NCBI GenBank assembly: GCA_022266195.1
Contig: WHVY01000009.1
Location: 1,302,001-1,366,000, forward strand
From: Tetranychus cinnabarinus
Lineage: Eukaryota > Arthropoda > Arachnida > Trombidiformes > Tetranychidae
Length of the DNA: 64,000 bases
Reading direction: 5' to 3'
The stretch's first letter is position 1, and each line of letters opens with the position of its first letter. Of the stretch, positions 49,891 through 61,306 are shown piece by piece. The notes beneath the pieces are model-generated. The model was not told the origin of the DNA, did not search any database, and saw only the letters and a list, made by a program, of their open reading frames with translations. The position numbers and the translations under genes are program-made.

Positions 49891-51466
49891 TCAGCAAAAC
49901 ATTTTCTCGAAATGCCAGCCTCCAGACTTTTTAATAAAATCAAGTCTCTTGAGTAATATTTCCAGGTTTTTTGAAAGAATATCTGGCTTTGAACGAATTT
50001 CCGCAAATTTTTCCACAATAACATTCTTCAATGCATCTATGTTTTCAGGTCGAGCTTCGTCTATTTTATCCTTAATATAACCCCATAGAAAAAAGTCAAC
50101 TGGGTTTAGATCTGGCGAGAAGTTAGGCCAATCAATTCCATAATCAGTTATTTGTTGACATTTGTCAGCCAAAATCCGATCACCAAAGCGGCCTGTGAGC
50201 GTATAATAAACCTCTTGCCCTTTTAAATCATCTGGAACGTCAAGCATGAAAGCATATTCGTATGTATCCATTTCCAATTCATGTATGTCGATCAAGATTT
50301 CATTTTCAAGAAAATTGCTATATTCGAGGGTGTCAATGTTATTGGGAATAAAGTAAGGACCAAGCAAGGTCTTTCCACACATAGCAGCGTAAACAGAGAT
50401 AACAAAATCATCCAAAGGGTTAACTATAACTTTTTCGGGACTAGAGGTTCCCCAAAAACGATAAGTATCACGATAGGTGTATCCAGATAGACAAAATTGA
50501 ACCTTTCCAGTGAACCAAACATGATCAAGCTTAAGTGTAGCTGATTTATTACTTTCCAACAGATAATTAGCCATACTCAATCTATGCTCTGGAATAGGTT
50601 TATTCAAGTGTCTCATTGTTTGAATCAGGTATGGACATAAATCGGGGTTTTTGTATGGTTCTAGTGCTCCAGTCATGGGATCAAGCATAACTCCAATTTC
50701 ATGTTTAACTGATCCAGTGCGTTCAAAACATTTCACAAAGCTGAATGGATTACAAGGATAAAATATAAAATATAAATCATGTGATTAGTACCGTATCGGC
50801 GAACATTAAGGCACAGTGCTTCTAAGTGAGATGGACACATTTAGAAGCACCAAAACAATCGGATAAGAGGCACATCTGCTAGTAATTGAGACGCTGAATT
50901 CAGCAATGGTTGACTGATTTACCTGCCATAATTTTCGATTGCTGAGCTTCCGCGGTTTTTATCTGACAATTAGAACTGTTGAGTGGCTTTTGTTTGAAAA
51001 AAAGCAAGAATTTCATCGAAGAGGCTTCCTTTCGACCAATTTAAAATTTATTGTCCCAATTTGAACTGATTTTTTTACACATGGGCAATGGATGTAAATG
51101 TGCTTATAAATAAGTCTATTCATTTATAAGCGCTGTGCCTTAATGTTCGCCGATACGGTAATCAATTAGTAAGATAATACAAAATAAAAGTGAGAAATAA
51201 TATCAGACGATAATTTCATCAGATTTAATATTGAATCATTAATAATGAATCCCACTGAAATGTAGGTTTGGGGAAATGTAGAAAGGTAGGCATTGAAACA
51301 CAATTTGATTAAACATTTGAACAAACCTTTCAATTATCTCTTTAGATGGTTTCGGTTTAACCCGGTGCTCTTTACTCCAAAGATCACTTATTTTACCGAA
51401 GTCTTCTGGATGTTTATAATAAAGCTTGATTATTGTGGTACGCTCTTCTGTTGAAAAATAAGTCAT
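49891..51466 (-). CDS. Mariner-superfamily transposase-derived protein, 329 aa, two exons
   Basis: Exon 1 (51466-51327) encodes a helix-turn-helix start (MTYFSTEERTTIIKLYY), and exon 2 (50740-49891) encodes the rest. A GT-AG intron (donor AAAG/GTTTGT, acceptor TTCAG) joins them in frame into ...IIESFVKCFERTGSVK, matching the usual continuity of arthropod mariner/Tc3-like transposases. The C-terminal half has DWPNFSPDLNPVDFFLWGYIKDKI, the region of the third catalytic Asp (about 262), and an Asp at about 214 is in the place of the second. At the first site, where these proteins usually have a Ser-Asp-Glu motif, this one has Thr-Gly-Lys (about 124-126), so the catalytic triad appears broken although the frame is open throughout. 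I found no terminal inverted repeats of its own around it. It may be a dying transposon or a host gene recruited from one. The intron hosts a MITE. Confidence 0.8.
50789..51160. mobile_element. MITE with perfect 28-bp terminal inverted repeats and TA flanks
   Basis: Left end 50789-50816 (TACCGTATCGGCGAAC...) is the exact reverse complement of right end 51133-51160. The outer TA at both ends fits the TA target-site duplication of Tc1/mariner-type elements. Similarity continues imperfectly a further 10 bases inward (TGCTTCTAAG against CGCTTATAAG). The 368-base interior has no coding frame, so it is non-autonomous. It sits within the intron of the transposase-derived gene. Confidence 0.85.
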
Positions 51467-51908
51467 GGTTCTTGCGGCCAGGCTAATATTCACTGAATAA
51501 AATAATTTATTGGGAGCTATGGTGAAGTGTATTCATTAAGAAAAGATTAGTCCCAAAAATAATTGGAGCGTTCAATTGGATTAAGCATGTTATTCACAAT
51601 AAGATGAGTCAATTTAAAATTAAAAGTAAAAATAGAAAGTTAGCGATTTACGCAAAAACACTGCTTCATACGGACACTATCGTTATCAACAAATGAATAA
51701 AATGGATAAAATGAATATCTTCTCAATGGTTTATTGGATGATCCAGATGAATTAGATACCATTTATGACAAATTACTTTGAAATCAAAAGCTTCTAGAGT
51801 CTAAGCACTTGATTTTGCTTGTTTTTAGTTGTAATAAAAATAGGTTGGCATTATTTTTACAAGAAAAATCCAAGTTGATTGTAAAGATGGTTGATAATAA
51901 AGGATAGA
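51467..51908. other. Short spacer
   Basis: The 442 bases between the transposase-derived gene's start and the 3' end of the first dioxygenase gene. AT-rich, with no clear terminal inverted repeat matching the other side of the transposase gene and no coding sequence. Confidence 0.5.
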
Positions 51909-52883
51909 TTAGGCTGATTGTTTGATTCCTTGTTGGAAACTAGTATTCGCCATTTCAATGTAACTTTTGCGTGCAGGATGATCATCAGCTGGTCTGTTTA
52001 TTGGAGTCCAAACAGGTTCACCAACAAAAAGTCGCATTGCCTTAATGTAATTCTGTGGGTAGAATCAAAAGGAAAATATTAACAATTTTAATAGATGAAT
52101 AAATTGTTGACAACAAATAGATTGAATTGCAAAGAGAGTTGATCAAATCATTAGTAAACCTAAGCTCTATAACCATACGAGTGGTTGCTATATGCAGTTC
52201 ACAATAACTATCTCAATTACCATCTTAAGCATCAACTGTTCATTGAAATAACCAAATCAGTGCTGATTCACTAATTGTCTTTTGGGTAAACCATTATTGG
52301 ATTTAAGCCATTTGATGTGAATTTGGATTGTTTCAATGAACTGTTTTCGTAAATGAGCATACCTGTTCATCTAAAGTGAATCGATGATAGATGCCAGCGG
52401 GTAGAGTAATTAGATCTCCTTTACTGACTTGAATACGGATCCATTGGTCATCAATGTCTCGACAATCGAAATAGCCACTTCCTTCCAACACAAATCGTAT
52501 CTCTTCATCAGCATGGAGGTGCTCAAGAAAGAAATTTTTCAATTTGTCTTCATAATTTTCCAATTTCTCTGGACAGCACTCAATCAGATCGGTGTAAGTG
52601 TAACCTCTCTCCTCTCGAATTTTCTGCAATTTACCCTCACTTTCATAATTATCAGCGTCAATCTACGAGCGAGATAAAAGATAATTTGGTTATTTTGTGC
52701 AATCAAATGAAGAGTTAGGGTAAAATAATCAGATTATAAATTAGAAAAATCTAGTCTTACCTTCCAATACAGAACGCCAGTTTTTTCCTTCAATTTTTCC
52801 AAGTCAATTGATTTCACTGGATTATGTTGATGAGGCAACCGTTGGTCAGTCCCATCGTCATTATAATACCAAGCTTGAACCAT
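51909..52883 (-). CDS. ADI1: Acireductone dioxygenase (ARD), tandem copy 1, 188 aa, three exons
   Basis: Methionine salvage enzyme that oxidises acireductone to the 2-keto acid precursor of methionine (iron form). Exons 52883-52761, 52662-52363 and 52052-51909 close in frame. The cupin fold is evident: metal ligands His89, His91 and Glu95 in the EHLHADEEIRFVLEG segment and His134 in GIYHRF. The N-terminal MVQAWYYND and C-terminal FVGEPVWTPINRPAD are also family-typical. Length is close to the human protein (179 aa). The ATG context (AAACATGG) is good. It lies 526 bases downstream of copy 2 in the same orientation with the same exon phases, so the two come from tandem duplication, although sequences have diverged considerably. 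No signal peptide; cytosolic or nuclear location is expected. Confidence 0.93.
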
Positions 52884-53409
52884 GTTTAGTAAGAAAATCT
52901 GTTAAAAATTATGCAAAAACAGTTCTCACGTAAAAACTGGCTTTCTATTATGACACTGTAAACAAAATCAAAAGGGAATGTTGAATAAAAAAATTGTTGA
53001 TTGATTCTCTTTCAATCATCATGTGATTCATATTTTAAGATAGTGCTAATTGATTTATTCGTTAGCACACCAGTACAGATGACAGAACTCAAATGAGATG
53101 ATTGTAGATTAACCATCCAGTTATTAATGTATAAATTTAATAGCTACATACATAATCAATTAATGTAATCAAGGTCACTTTAATTCAGTAGTTCCTATCC
53201 AATTAAGATTAAGCATATTTAGATAAAACTGTAGTGAACAAGTTATTGAGTCAAGTTACGAAGGAGCTAACAAAGGACTTGCTTGGATTATTGTCAAATA
53301 CAGAATAAAAAAATATTAATAACAAAAGTTAACAGAGTTATCAAAAGAAATTCAGAAGTCGATCTTGAAACGCTTTGTTTTTCTTGTTGGTAGGAGTCAT
53401 AATTCAGTT
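52884..53409. other. Promoter-side spacer between the two dioxygenase genes
   Basis: The 526 bases upstream of copy 1 and downstream of copy 2. AT-rich, with no clear TATA box on the minus strand and no coding sequence. Confidence 0.5.
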
Positions 53410-54164
53410 TTAAACTACTTGGATTCCTTGAAATTTTTGAGAAGCCATGTTGAGCCATTCCAATCGAGCAGGATGGCTGTCAGCTGGTCTAGGGAATCCC
53501 ACCCAAACTGGTTCCGCGGTGAAGATCCTTTTGAATGCAGTTTGACCCTAAAAAGAACGGATAAGCAAAATTTATTAAAAACAGATCACAGATGAACAGG
53601 CATAGCGTGATTTATTACTCAAAGCGTATTCTTGAGGTTTCAAAATGCTTGTGATATTTATAATATTACTTACAAAAGCTTTGGGTGAGAATCTATGATA
53701 AATTCCTGGTGGAAGAATCAGTAAATCACCTTTCTCAACTTGCATACGAATCCAATTATCTGATGCATCTCTGACGTCGAAATAACCCTTTCCATCGATC
53801 CACAAACGGATTTCTTCATCAGGGTGCAGATGTTCGGTGAAATATTTTTCACACTTTTCATTGTAATCTTGTTCAGAATCGGGATGCATTTCGAGAACAT
53901 CTGAGCCAGAGTAACCACGCTTCTGGCAAATTTTATTCAATTCTTCTTCATAATTGTCTGCGTTCAGCTGGTGAAAAGGAAAATAAAAACGCAAAGTCAA
54001 TTAACGATGAGCATGCAGTTAAAAGGGAAAATAATTCTCACCTTACGGGTAACAACTCCAGTTCTCTCTCGCAGTTCATTATCATCAACATACCTCATTG
54101 GTTCAGGTTTATGAGGAGATAATGGGTCAGAGCCATCGTTGACATAATCCCATGCCAAAACCAT
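53410..54164 (-). CDS. ADI1: Acireductone dioxygenase (ARD), tandem copy 2, 184 aa, three exons
   Basis: Paralogue of the neighbouring gene with the same structure: exons 54164-54042 (41 codons in both genes), 53967-53674 and 53547-53410. Metal ligands are retained as His87, His89 and Glu93 (EHLHPDEEIRLWIDG) and His132 (GIYHRF), so it should be an active dioxygenase. It lacks three positions that copy 1 has and differs in substrate-side residues such as LWIDGKGYFDVRD against FVLEGSGYFDCRD. A TATA-like sequence lies about 120 bases upstream. The two copies may differ in expression or in the metal bound, which controls product choice in bacterial ARD; that is speculation. Confidence 0.92.
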
Positions 54165-55646
54165 TGCAAAGCCAGAAAGAATAATAATCTGATGAAACTA
54201 AACTATTGAACAATTGAAACTTGAGATGATTACTTGGCGAAGAGCACCACAAAACTGACGATAGCAAAAATCAGATGATTTTTATAAACCTTACCTCTAA
54301 GCTTAAAAACATTGCACTACAAGTTGATTAACAACTTGTTGACAGTAAGTCTTGGTGACTTATTCCATATTAAACCTAGTGCTTTTACTGTGAGAATAGC
54401 ACAATTAGCTATTTCAAGAGAGATAAATAACAAGTATTTTCCTACTTACACAGTGAATAACAGTAAATAAAGCCGAAAACAAGTGACAATTAAATCAAGT
54501 TTGTCATTAAATGTAAGCAATTTTGTTCATTCAGTCAGCTTATGTAACCTTTATTATAATGACTACCATTCTGTCCGGATCCATGTGCTTCATGTTCAAC
54601 ATTAGACAACTTAATTATTGAGTAAATTTTGTCTAGAATATGCAACATTTAAATTGTTTTATAATTTTAATTAGCTGATAATTGGCTAAGTTTCCTTCGG
54701 ATCTTACATTACTTTTTTCGAGGTAATAGTACATTAAACTACTCACGACAAAATGAATGAAAATCCATTCTTTTTGTTGGACTTTGTCTAAGAGAGTAAA
54801 TTTCACCAGGAGAAGGACGAATATAAGCCGGTAATGCTTAATAATCAGGATACCATTGCTACCGTAAACCCAGGTTAATAGACAAGGTCAGTTAATTGCA
54901 ATATGAAAATCAGTTAATCGAAGATATTCACAGCCTTGGAAGACGTAAAAAAAGCAATTCACCTCAAGTTTCCTCTTCTCTATTTGATCCTTTTATTATC
55001 TTGTCTTTTACACTTTTTCCTCTTTTCTTCAAAATTTGGAGACATTTTTTTACTCATTTCCATGTTAACAGGTTTGTCAACCCTGGTTGGTCAACGGATC
55101 ACAATCTACATTGATCAATGTTTTACAGCAATAAACAATAATAACAACATCAACATCAGAAACAACAATCACAAGTACAAGTACAGCAACATGAAACAAC
55201 GGCATACAACCTTCGTGCTTCAATTGGTTCAATAATTAACAGGCAGAATTATGCTTCACACTTTACTTCATGACAATTTGGTGTTGAATAATAACAAAAG
55301 ATTGAGTGTGAAACTGTAATGTTGGTTTTACTGATTAAAAAACCGGGAAAAGGCATTAAATTTGTCGTAATTTGTTCATTGCTTTTTTATAAAATTCTTA
55401 AAAGTTTGATAGAAATCCTTGAGAAATTCAAGAAAATTGAAATCAGCATCATTACAATAATAATATAAACATCCACTTTTGTGGATATATTTCAATAATT
55501 AGTTATAAAAATAATAATTGATGATGATCATTGATTGTCTTTGTTAACAATTGAACTATCGATACAGAATTTATCAGCTGAAAAATCACTGATTTAATAT
55601 TGCCAAGATATTATCAAGGTTTAGGTTTAAGCTAATTATTAATCAT
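54165..55646. other. Intergenic interval
   Basis: Upstream of dioxygenase copy 2 and downstream of the ABCG gene, both on the minus strand. A plus-strand open stretch at 54896-55235 gives hydrophobic and Asn-rich products encoded by ACAACA repeats, and is not convincing. No other feature was seen. Confidence 0.5.
54280..54286 (-). promoter_or_regulatory. Probable TATA box of dioxygenase copy 2
   Basis: TATAAAA on the minus strand, about 116 bases upstream of the ATG at 54164. Position and sequence suit a core promoter with a 5' UTR of roughly 85-90 bases. Evidence is motif and spacing only. Confidence 0.35.
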
Positions 55647-58311
55647 CTATCTTCTTTCATTGGTTTTATACATTAAAATGAAATAAGCTAATAAACGAAG
55701 AAAAGTTAAACTAGCAATTAAGATGGCAATATTTTGCCACAAATACTCGTCTTTAAGGTCAAAATGTTTGAGAATTAAGGATGAAGAAATTGATTCTTCG
55801 GATGAAAGTGATTCCGATGAAGAAGGTAGTTCAGCAGCAAGTCGTAAATAATCAAGAGGGTTGTAAAATCCGGACCAAATTTTGGGCAAACTATCATATA
55901 AATAAGATGATGATCCAGCTGATGATCCATCAGGTTCACTTGAATAATCTCCAGGAGATGTTGATAAATTTTCGTCTTCATAATCAACTGGAGGTAATTC
56001 AGTTGAAAAATGAAGATCTTGAGCAGCATAGGCGAGTGTGTAAGTTGGTGATGAAGAAGACGATGGATTTGACGCTAATGAGGCAAGGGTAACATTAAGT
56101 GGAGGACAACGATCATAACCATACAAAACAATAAGGAAAGCTTCAAAGGCGTAACGAACATATGATATTGTAGCAATTGGCTTCAATGCAAGCGGAACCT
56201 TTGCTATTTTCCCAAAAAATCCACTCAACAGGAAAACAGGTGCCATTGAAAGAGGTGCCATGAAAACAGCATTTTGTACACTTCTAACGTAAATGGTACC
56301 AAAAAGCATTCCAACCGTTTGAGCGATATTAGAAACAAGGATAGAGATGAATATGAACAAAGCGAATCTCCATTGGTCCCAAATTTGTCCAGTCATTGGG
56401 TAAACAATTGAACAGAAAAGGGTTGTTATTACAATTTGGTAAGGTGTATCAGCAATTATTTTGGTCCAATAGTAAGTCCAACATGAATACCAGCCATTAT
56501 TTCGCTCTTGAATGTGAACAGCCACCTCGGCAGGAAAGGTCAACACAGTCGGCATCATGCAGGCCATAACAGTAAAAAGAGTAATGAAAAATATGAAAGC
56601 AACATTGTCTTGGGTCGCAGCTAGCACAGCTCCTACATCGAGATTAATATCCGTTGAGTTGGGTGATAAGGACAGGCAGCCATCAGCTTCTCCGATTGGA
56701 TGGTCATAAAGGTAGGACATTAACAGTCCTATGAAAATAGCTTGCCCTATTCGAAACCATGTTAATTTTGGATCACGAATTGTAGTTAAATATGTTCGCG
56801 TTAAGAGAATCATAAAGTGTGAGAAAACGGGAAACTTTCGGCTCTTCATTTTATCAACAACTCGCGTTACTTTGACCCTTTTCTCATTGGTGGCACCATT
56901 TATCATTCCTAATCCACCTTCCATTGGATCAATATCATCATTCATCATATCTTGATCACCTCTTGATCCGGGCACCATTAATTTACGACACGAAAGATAC
57001 ATTGTTTTCTCATCATTGATTATTGTCATCTGTTTGGTTGATTCATATAAGGCCAATTTATTGATTGGCTCAAGACCATAATCACCCGATGCAATTTCAA
57101 TAATGAAATCGGCTGGATTGTGAAATTGTGGACAAGTTAGGTCATGACGAGAAAGATGATCTAGAAGTTTGGTCGGAGATCCCTGATATAGACATCGCCC
57201 ATCGGATGAGAGGACATATATTTGATGAAAAATATTCAAAACTCTTGCTGAGGGTTGATGGATTGAGCAAATAATGGCTGGTGGTTTGTAATAGCCATTA
57301 TTATCATTTCTTCGGAGATCGGTCAATTGTCTCAACAAAGAGATACATGAATAAGTTGAAGATGAGTCTAGACCAGAAGTGGGCTCATCAAGCATTAAAA
57401 TATCTGGCCCTGAAATCAATTCAATTGCGAAAGTTACCCGTTTCAACTGTCCTCCAGAAACTCGTCCAACTCTAACCTCTGCACAAACTTCTAAGTTAAG
57501 AGCTTTCAGAACTGAATTAACGAGTCTAGGGTGATAATATGAGTTGCGTATTCGTTTGTAATTTTTTAATCTTGAAGCAAACATTAATGTCTCTCTAACA
57601 GTCAATTCAGCAATCAATTGATCTTTTTGACCAATAAATGAAATTCCAATGGACCTGCTCTCTCCACTTGTTTCAAGATAATCACGGTCATAGGCAACGA
57701 CAATTGAACCTTTTAAACCTTTGGTCCTTCGACCTGCTAAACTTTCAAGAAGAGTTGATTTACCTGCTCCTGATGGACCAATTATAGCAGTTAATTGGCC
57801 TCCAGTTATTTCACCATTTTGTTTATCCAAAATAACACGGCGAATTGCATTTGAAGATGGAGATGAACTTGGTGGCGGTTTTTTAGGTGCTTTGGGTGAA
57901 GTGTAAGTAAGATTACGCCAAACTAGCCGAACAATTGAGTTGCTTGAGTGAGATGAATATTCAAAAGGAAAGGCGAGAAAAGCATCTGAAGGTTCGGTTG
58001 GTTTATCTTTAACAATATCATTATGTTCCATGGAAAGTCGACGCATTGATGATTTACTAACCATTCTTGTAGTCGGTTGATGTTGAAGGTAAACTATTTG
58101 AGGCAGCACTTGGACGAACTATTGCCGATGTTGAACCTTTAATAGGATTGATAGGGTTCATTGGATGCTCCAAATCATCTAAATATGAGTCGATATTAAG
58201 GCAAACATTGCCAATCCCATGTAAACCATTATTCTTTCCATCGTGAACATTTCCACTACTACCATTAGAAGCTCTACCAGAAGAAGCCAAAGATCGGTTG
58301 TCTTGTCTCAT
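55647..58311 (-). CDS. ABCG-subfamily half-transporter, 862 aa, two exons
   Basis: Exon 1 is 58311-58062 and exon 2 is 57985-55647, joined by a 76-base GTTAGT...TTCAG intron. Without this splice the two reading frames overlap out of phase; with it they join as ...TDYKNDAFLAF and close in frame (2589 nt with stop). The order is that of ABCG proteins: nucleotide-binding domain first (Walker A GPSGAGKST at about 153, signature VSGGQLKRV at about 257, Walker B LMLDEPTSGLD at about 280), then six membrane segments from about 430. Half-transporters dimerise and move lipids, sterols or pigment precursors across membranes; the nucleotide-binding domain most resembles the ABCG1/white group to my eye, but the substrate is unknown. 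The N-terminal 83 residues are Ser/Asn-rich. The loop between the last two membrane segments (about 709-827) is long, acidic and Ser-rich, larger than I expect for ABCG1-type proteins. Confidence 0.92.
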
Positions 58312-59030
58312 TGAATTTGAATTGAAACAAAAAACGTAAAAATATTAAACAAAAAATAAGAACAACTAGAGAAAAATAAACTTATGACGCACAAAGAGTT
58401 AAGCGAGTGTTCGCTAAGTCACCAGTTCTTTGTTTCACTTGCAAACCAAGATTTAGATCCAATGTTGCTGGTCACTCAAGAGTTATCCGTAACTCAGTAA
58501 ATCTCTAACATAGATAACACTCAATTGTAATCGCACAATTCAGCAAGCCTGATGACAATCTCTGTTGTTGATGAAAGAGACTTTTTTTTGGTGGTTAACG
58601 ATGAGTATAACAAAGCATGAAAATGGAGAAAGAAACAAGACTATTGTTGAACAAGGCTCTTTGACTAATATGGTTAAGTTTAAGAAAATGATTATCTTGT
58701 TGCAAATAAGTCGAACAGTGAGAGGAAAAAGTGAGAGTTAAGGTTAAGGTGAGATATTTCCTTCCTATTTCCTTGGATAAAAATGGTGAATATTTTGTGA
58801 GCTTGAGATCAGCTCAACCTGAAAACTGGAACCGGAAAAAAGCCCAGCTCTTAAATGATTGGATTTTTATGCTCTCATGTTTAATAATTTGCTTGTAAGC
58901 CCAAACAGAACGCAATCATTCATTATAAATAAGACAAATAATCAACAACATTGGTAAGCAGAATTTAAGTTTCCTTTATTTTGCTTCTGAAACATTTTAT
59001 TGTCACCAACCTTGGCTAGTTGCATGGTTC
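58312..59030. other. Upstream region of the ABCG gene
   Basis: AT-rich, no coding sequence. It should contain the ABCG promoter on the minus strand; no single convincing TATA box was found. Confidence 0.45.
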
Positions 59031-59700
59031 TCTTTCGCTACCGTTTTATCAAAAATCTGTGAGCCTGAACAAAAGACTTTAATAATTTATCCAAATTTGT
59101 ATTATTTTTCAATTTACGTAATGATACAAATTCATTTTTGGACATCTTAAACTAAATAAAATAAAAAGCCAGAGTGATCCAAATTGTAATCTAAATTGAC
59201 TCAAATGATGGTTTAACCTCGTTTCTATCTGAACTTCAGTTTATAAATCCTAAGGTTAATCATCAATTGAATGGGTTTTATTGTCAGTGCATCTGAATTC
59301 ATTGGAAATAACAATGCATTGAAAACAAAATCTCTCAGTTCAATCATACTGATAATCAACATTGATCTCTAACCGATTTATTTCATATTAGTCTTCGTTA
59401 CCGTTTTTATAGCCACTCCAGTAACTACATATCAAGGGCCAAGTTCAACGACTGATGCATTTCCAGCCTCAGTAACCCAGACAACTCACAATCTTGTCTC
59501 ACCTTTATCAATTAACATGGCTGCAGTTGTGACTGAGATTGAAAATAACGCCCTGATGACTTACAGTAATCAATAAATTGTAGGTGACTTTTGAACATTT
59601 TTCTCGATTTAATTTCTTCGGTCTTTTTTAAATTCATCTTCAGCTTCAAGTTCAATTTAAAATTGAAACTGTAACCCAAAAAATTCTGGTTAAACTTGAC
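59031..59700 (+). pseudogene. Eroded IQSEC remnant (intron, C-terminal and 3'-flank fragments)
   Basis: Four blocks in the same order and strand as IQSEC copy B can be traced. About 59031-59090 matches B's intron (44290-44350, TTATC...AAATCTGTGAG block). About 59290-59345 matches the Ser-rich tail (GGAAATA.CAATGCATTGAAAAC). About 59410-59510 matches the last coding part (ATCAAGGGCCAAGTTCAA, CACAATCTTGTCTCA). About 59530-59700 matches the 3' flank of copy B (GAAAATAACGCCC, GTAATCAAT...TTG). Large internal stretches are missing and there is no open frame. It contains intron and flank sequence, so it is not a retrocopy. Confidence 0.7.
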
Positions 59701-61306
59701 ATAGAAACCAGGATCAATTTAACATCAATGCATTTTGTCAAAATGAGTTATTTTATGCTAACTGAAACAATATTCATGTCGTACCCACCTATTTCAGACC
59801 TTTGCTCATTTAACTAACAATAGCAATGTAAGTTCAATCGTTCATGCTTTTCTCGATAACAAGATGTATTAATCTTTTGCACACATCTTTTCAACAATGA
59901 ATGTTAATCTTGAGACAGAAATGTAATATAACTTTAAATGAAGGTTAAAGCTCAGTTTTAATTTTTTGCTTCGATAGTAATTGAACAGATGATCAAATTT
60001 AAATTCACATTAATCTTGGACCTAACAATTAATTTAATTCAGAGTTATTCGTTTTGATTTAGTTGAAAATAGTTTCAATTGTGATTGAGGGTGTGATAGT
60101 TTAGGTTTGCATTGTTAACAAAAGGAGGTTAATATAAAAGTATGATCATTTGATGATTGATTTTATTGATAGGAAAAACTCTTTACCAATGTAAATAAAT
60201 TGTTTATAAATGATCATCACTTGATTGTCTAAATATGCAGTTAAGTCTATAAAACGAAAGTCAACATTTTAAACAACAGATTTATTACAAAATTCAAACT
60301 CAAATCAGTTGATATTGAAAGTGTGATAAACTTGAATTGAAGGAAATGAATTGATATCCAATGTCATGATTGTGATGATGAACGTTTCTCGGGTTTGCCG
60401 GATAATTAAATTTAATAGTAAGTTAATGGTTCATCTGATAAACCTATTCAATGAAATAGATTATTTTAAAAGGAAAATTTACTCAATAATCAGAATAAAT
60501 CATTTCTCTCTTAATTCTAGTGATGTTTAATGTTGTTGAATCAAGAGTCAACCTTGCATTAATAAACGATTTCTGGTTCGTAGAAACACTGATTTCATCT
60601 TTACATGGTTGAGTACATTTCAAAGTGTACGACTTGTAACTAATGGACAGAGCCTAGCATTTTAAGAGCAATTATTCAAATAAATTGCTGTTTGATTGAA
60701 GGGCTTGAATTACTAGATAATTCAAATTTATGCAAATATTATTTTGTTGATGTTTTGAAGTTTTATTCAAAATGTCTTTCCTTTGCAAATGAAAGCAAAC
60801 AAAATAATGGAGACGAATATGAAAACAAAATCTTGTCAAATGATTGAATCTTAACCAAGGTTGACTTTTGAGTTGATAGCCATTATCAACGGTGATTAAG
60901 ACCAGTTTTACCTATTGTTGGTGTTTAAGCATTTCAATGATTTTACATTTGAACGTCTCTCATTAAGCTTGGAACTGAACTGGAATCTTTCATTTGAATC
61001 ATTCAATGATGAAAAGAGGAAAGGATGTTAGTCAAAAAAATCAGATAGCAATTTATTTTAACACGTCCAATGATTTCAATTATAATAAAATAGTTGTAAA
61101 TAAAATTGATAGTATAAATTATAGAAAAGGAAATTTAAATTCAATTTTCCGTGTTGATTGTAAATAAAAGTTATCTTTGCTTGTTTTCAAGTTAAAAGAG
61201 TAGATTACGGTTTCTTTATCCTGCTGGCTTCACCGATATCATCAGCATCGATACAATTTGATTGAAATGGCCAGTTCAGGTGATATTTGGTAAAATTTAC
61301 TTCGGG
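59701..61306. other. Intergenic interval, 1.6 kb
   Basis: AT-rich sequence after the IQSEC remnant and downstream of the P450 gene (minus strand). No gene, repeat or structure is recognised. Confidence 0.5.

Noticed and set aside
50741..51326. MITE insertion as the cause of disruption of the transposase frame
   Set aside because: A clean splice donor and acceptor outside the MITE join the two halves in frame, so an intron containing the MITE explains the gap better.
59031..59700. Retrocopied (processed) IQSEC pseudogene
   Set aside because: The remnant includes intron and 3'-flanking sequence, so it arose by DNA duplication rather than from mRNA.
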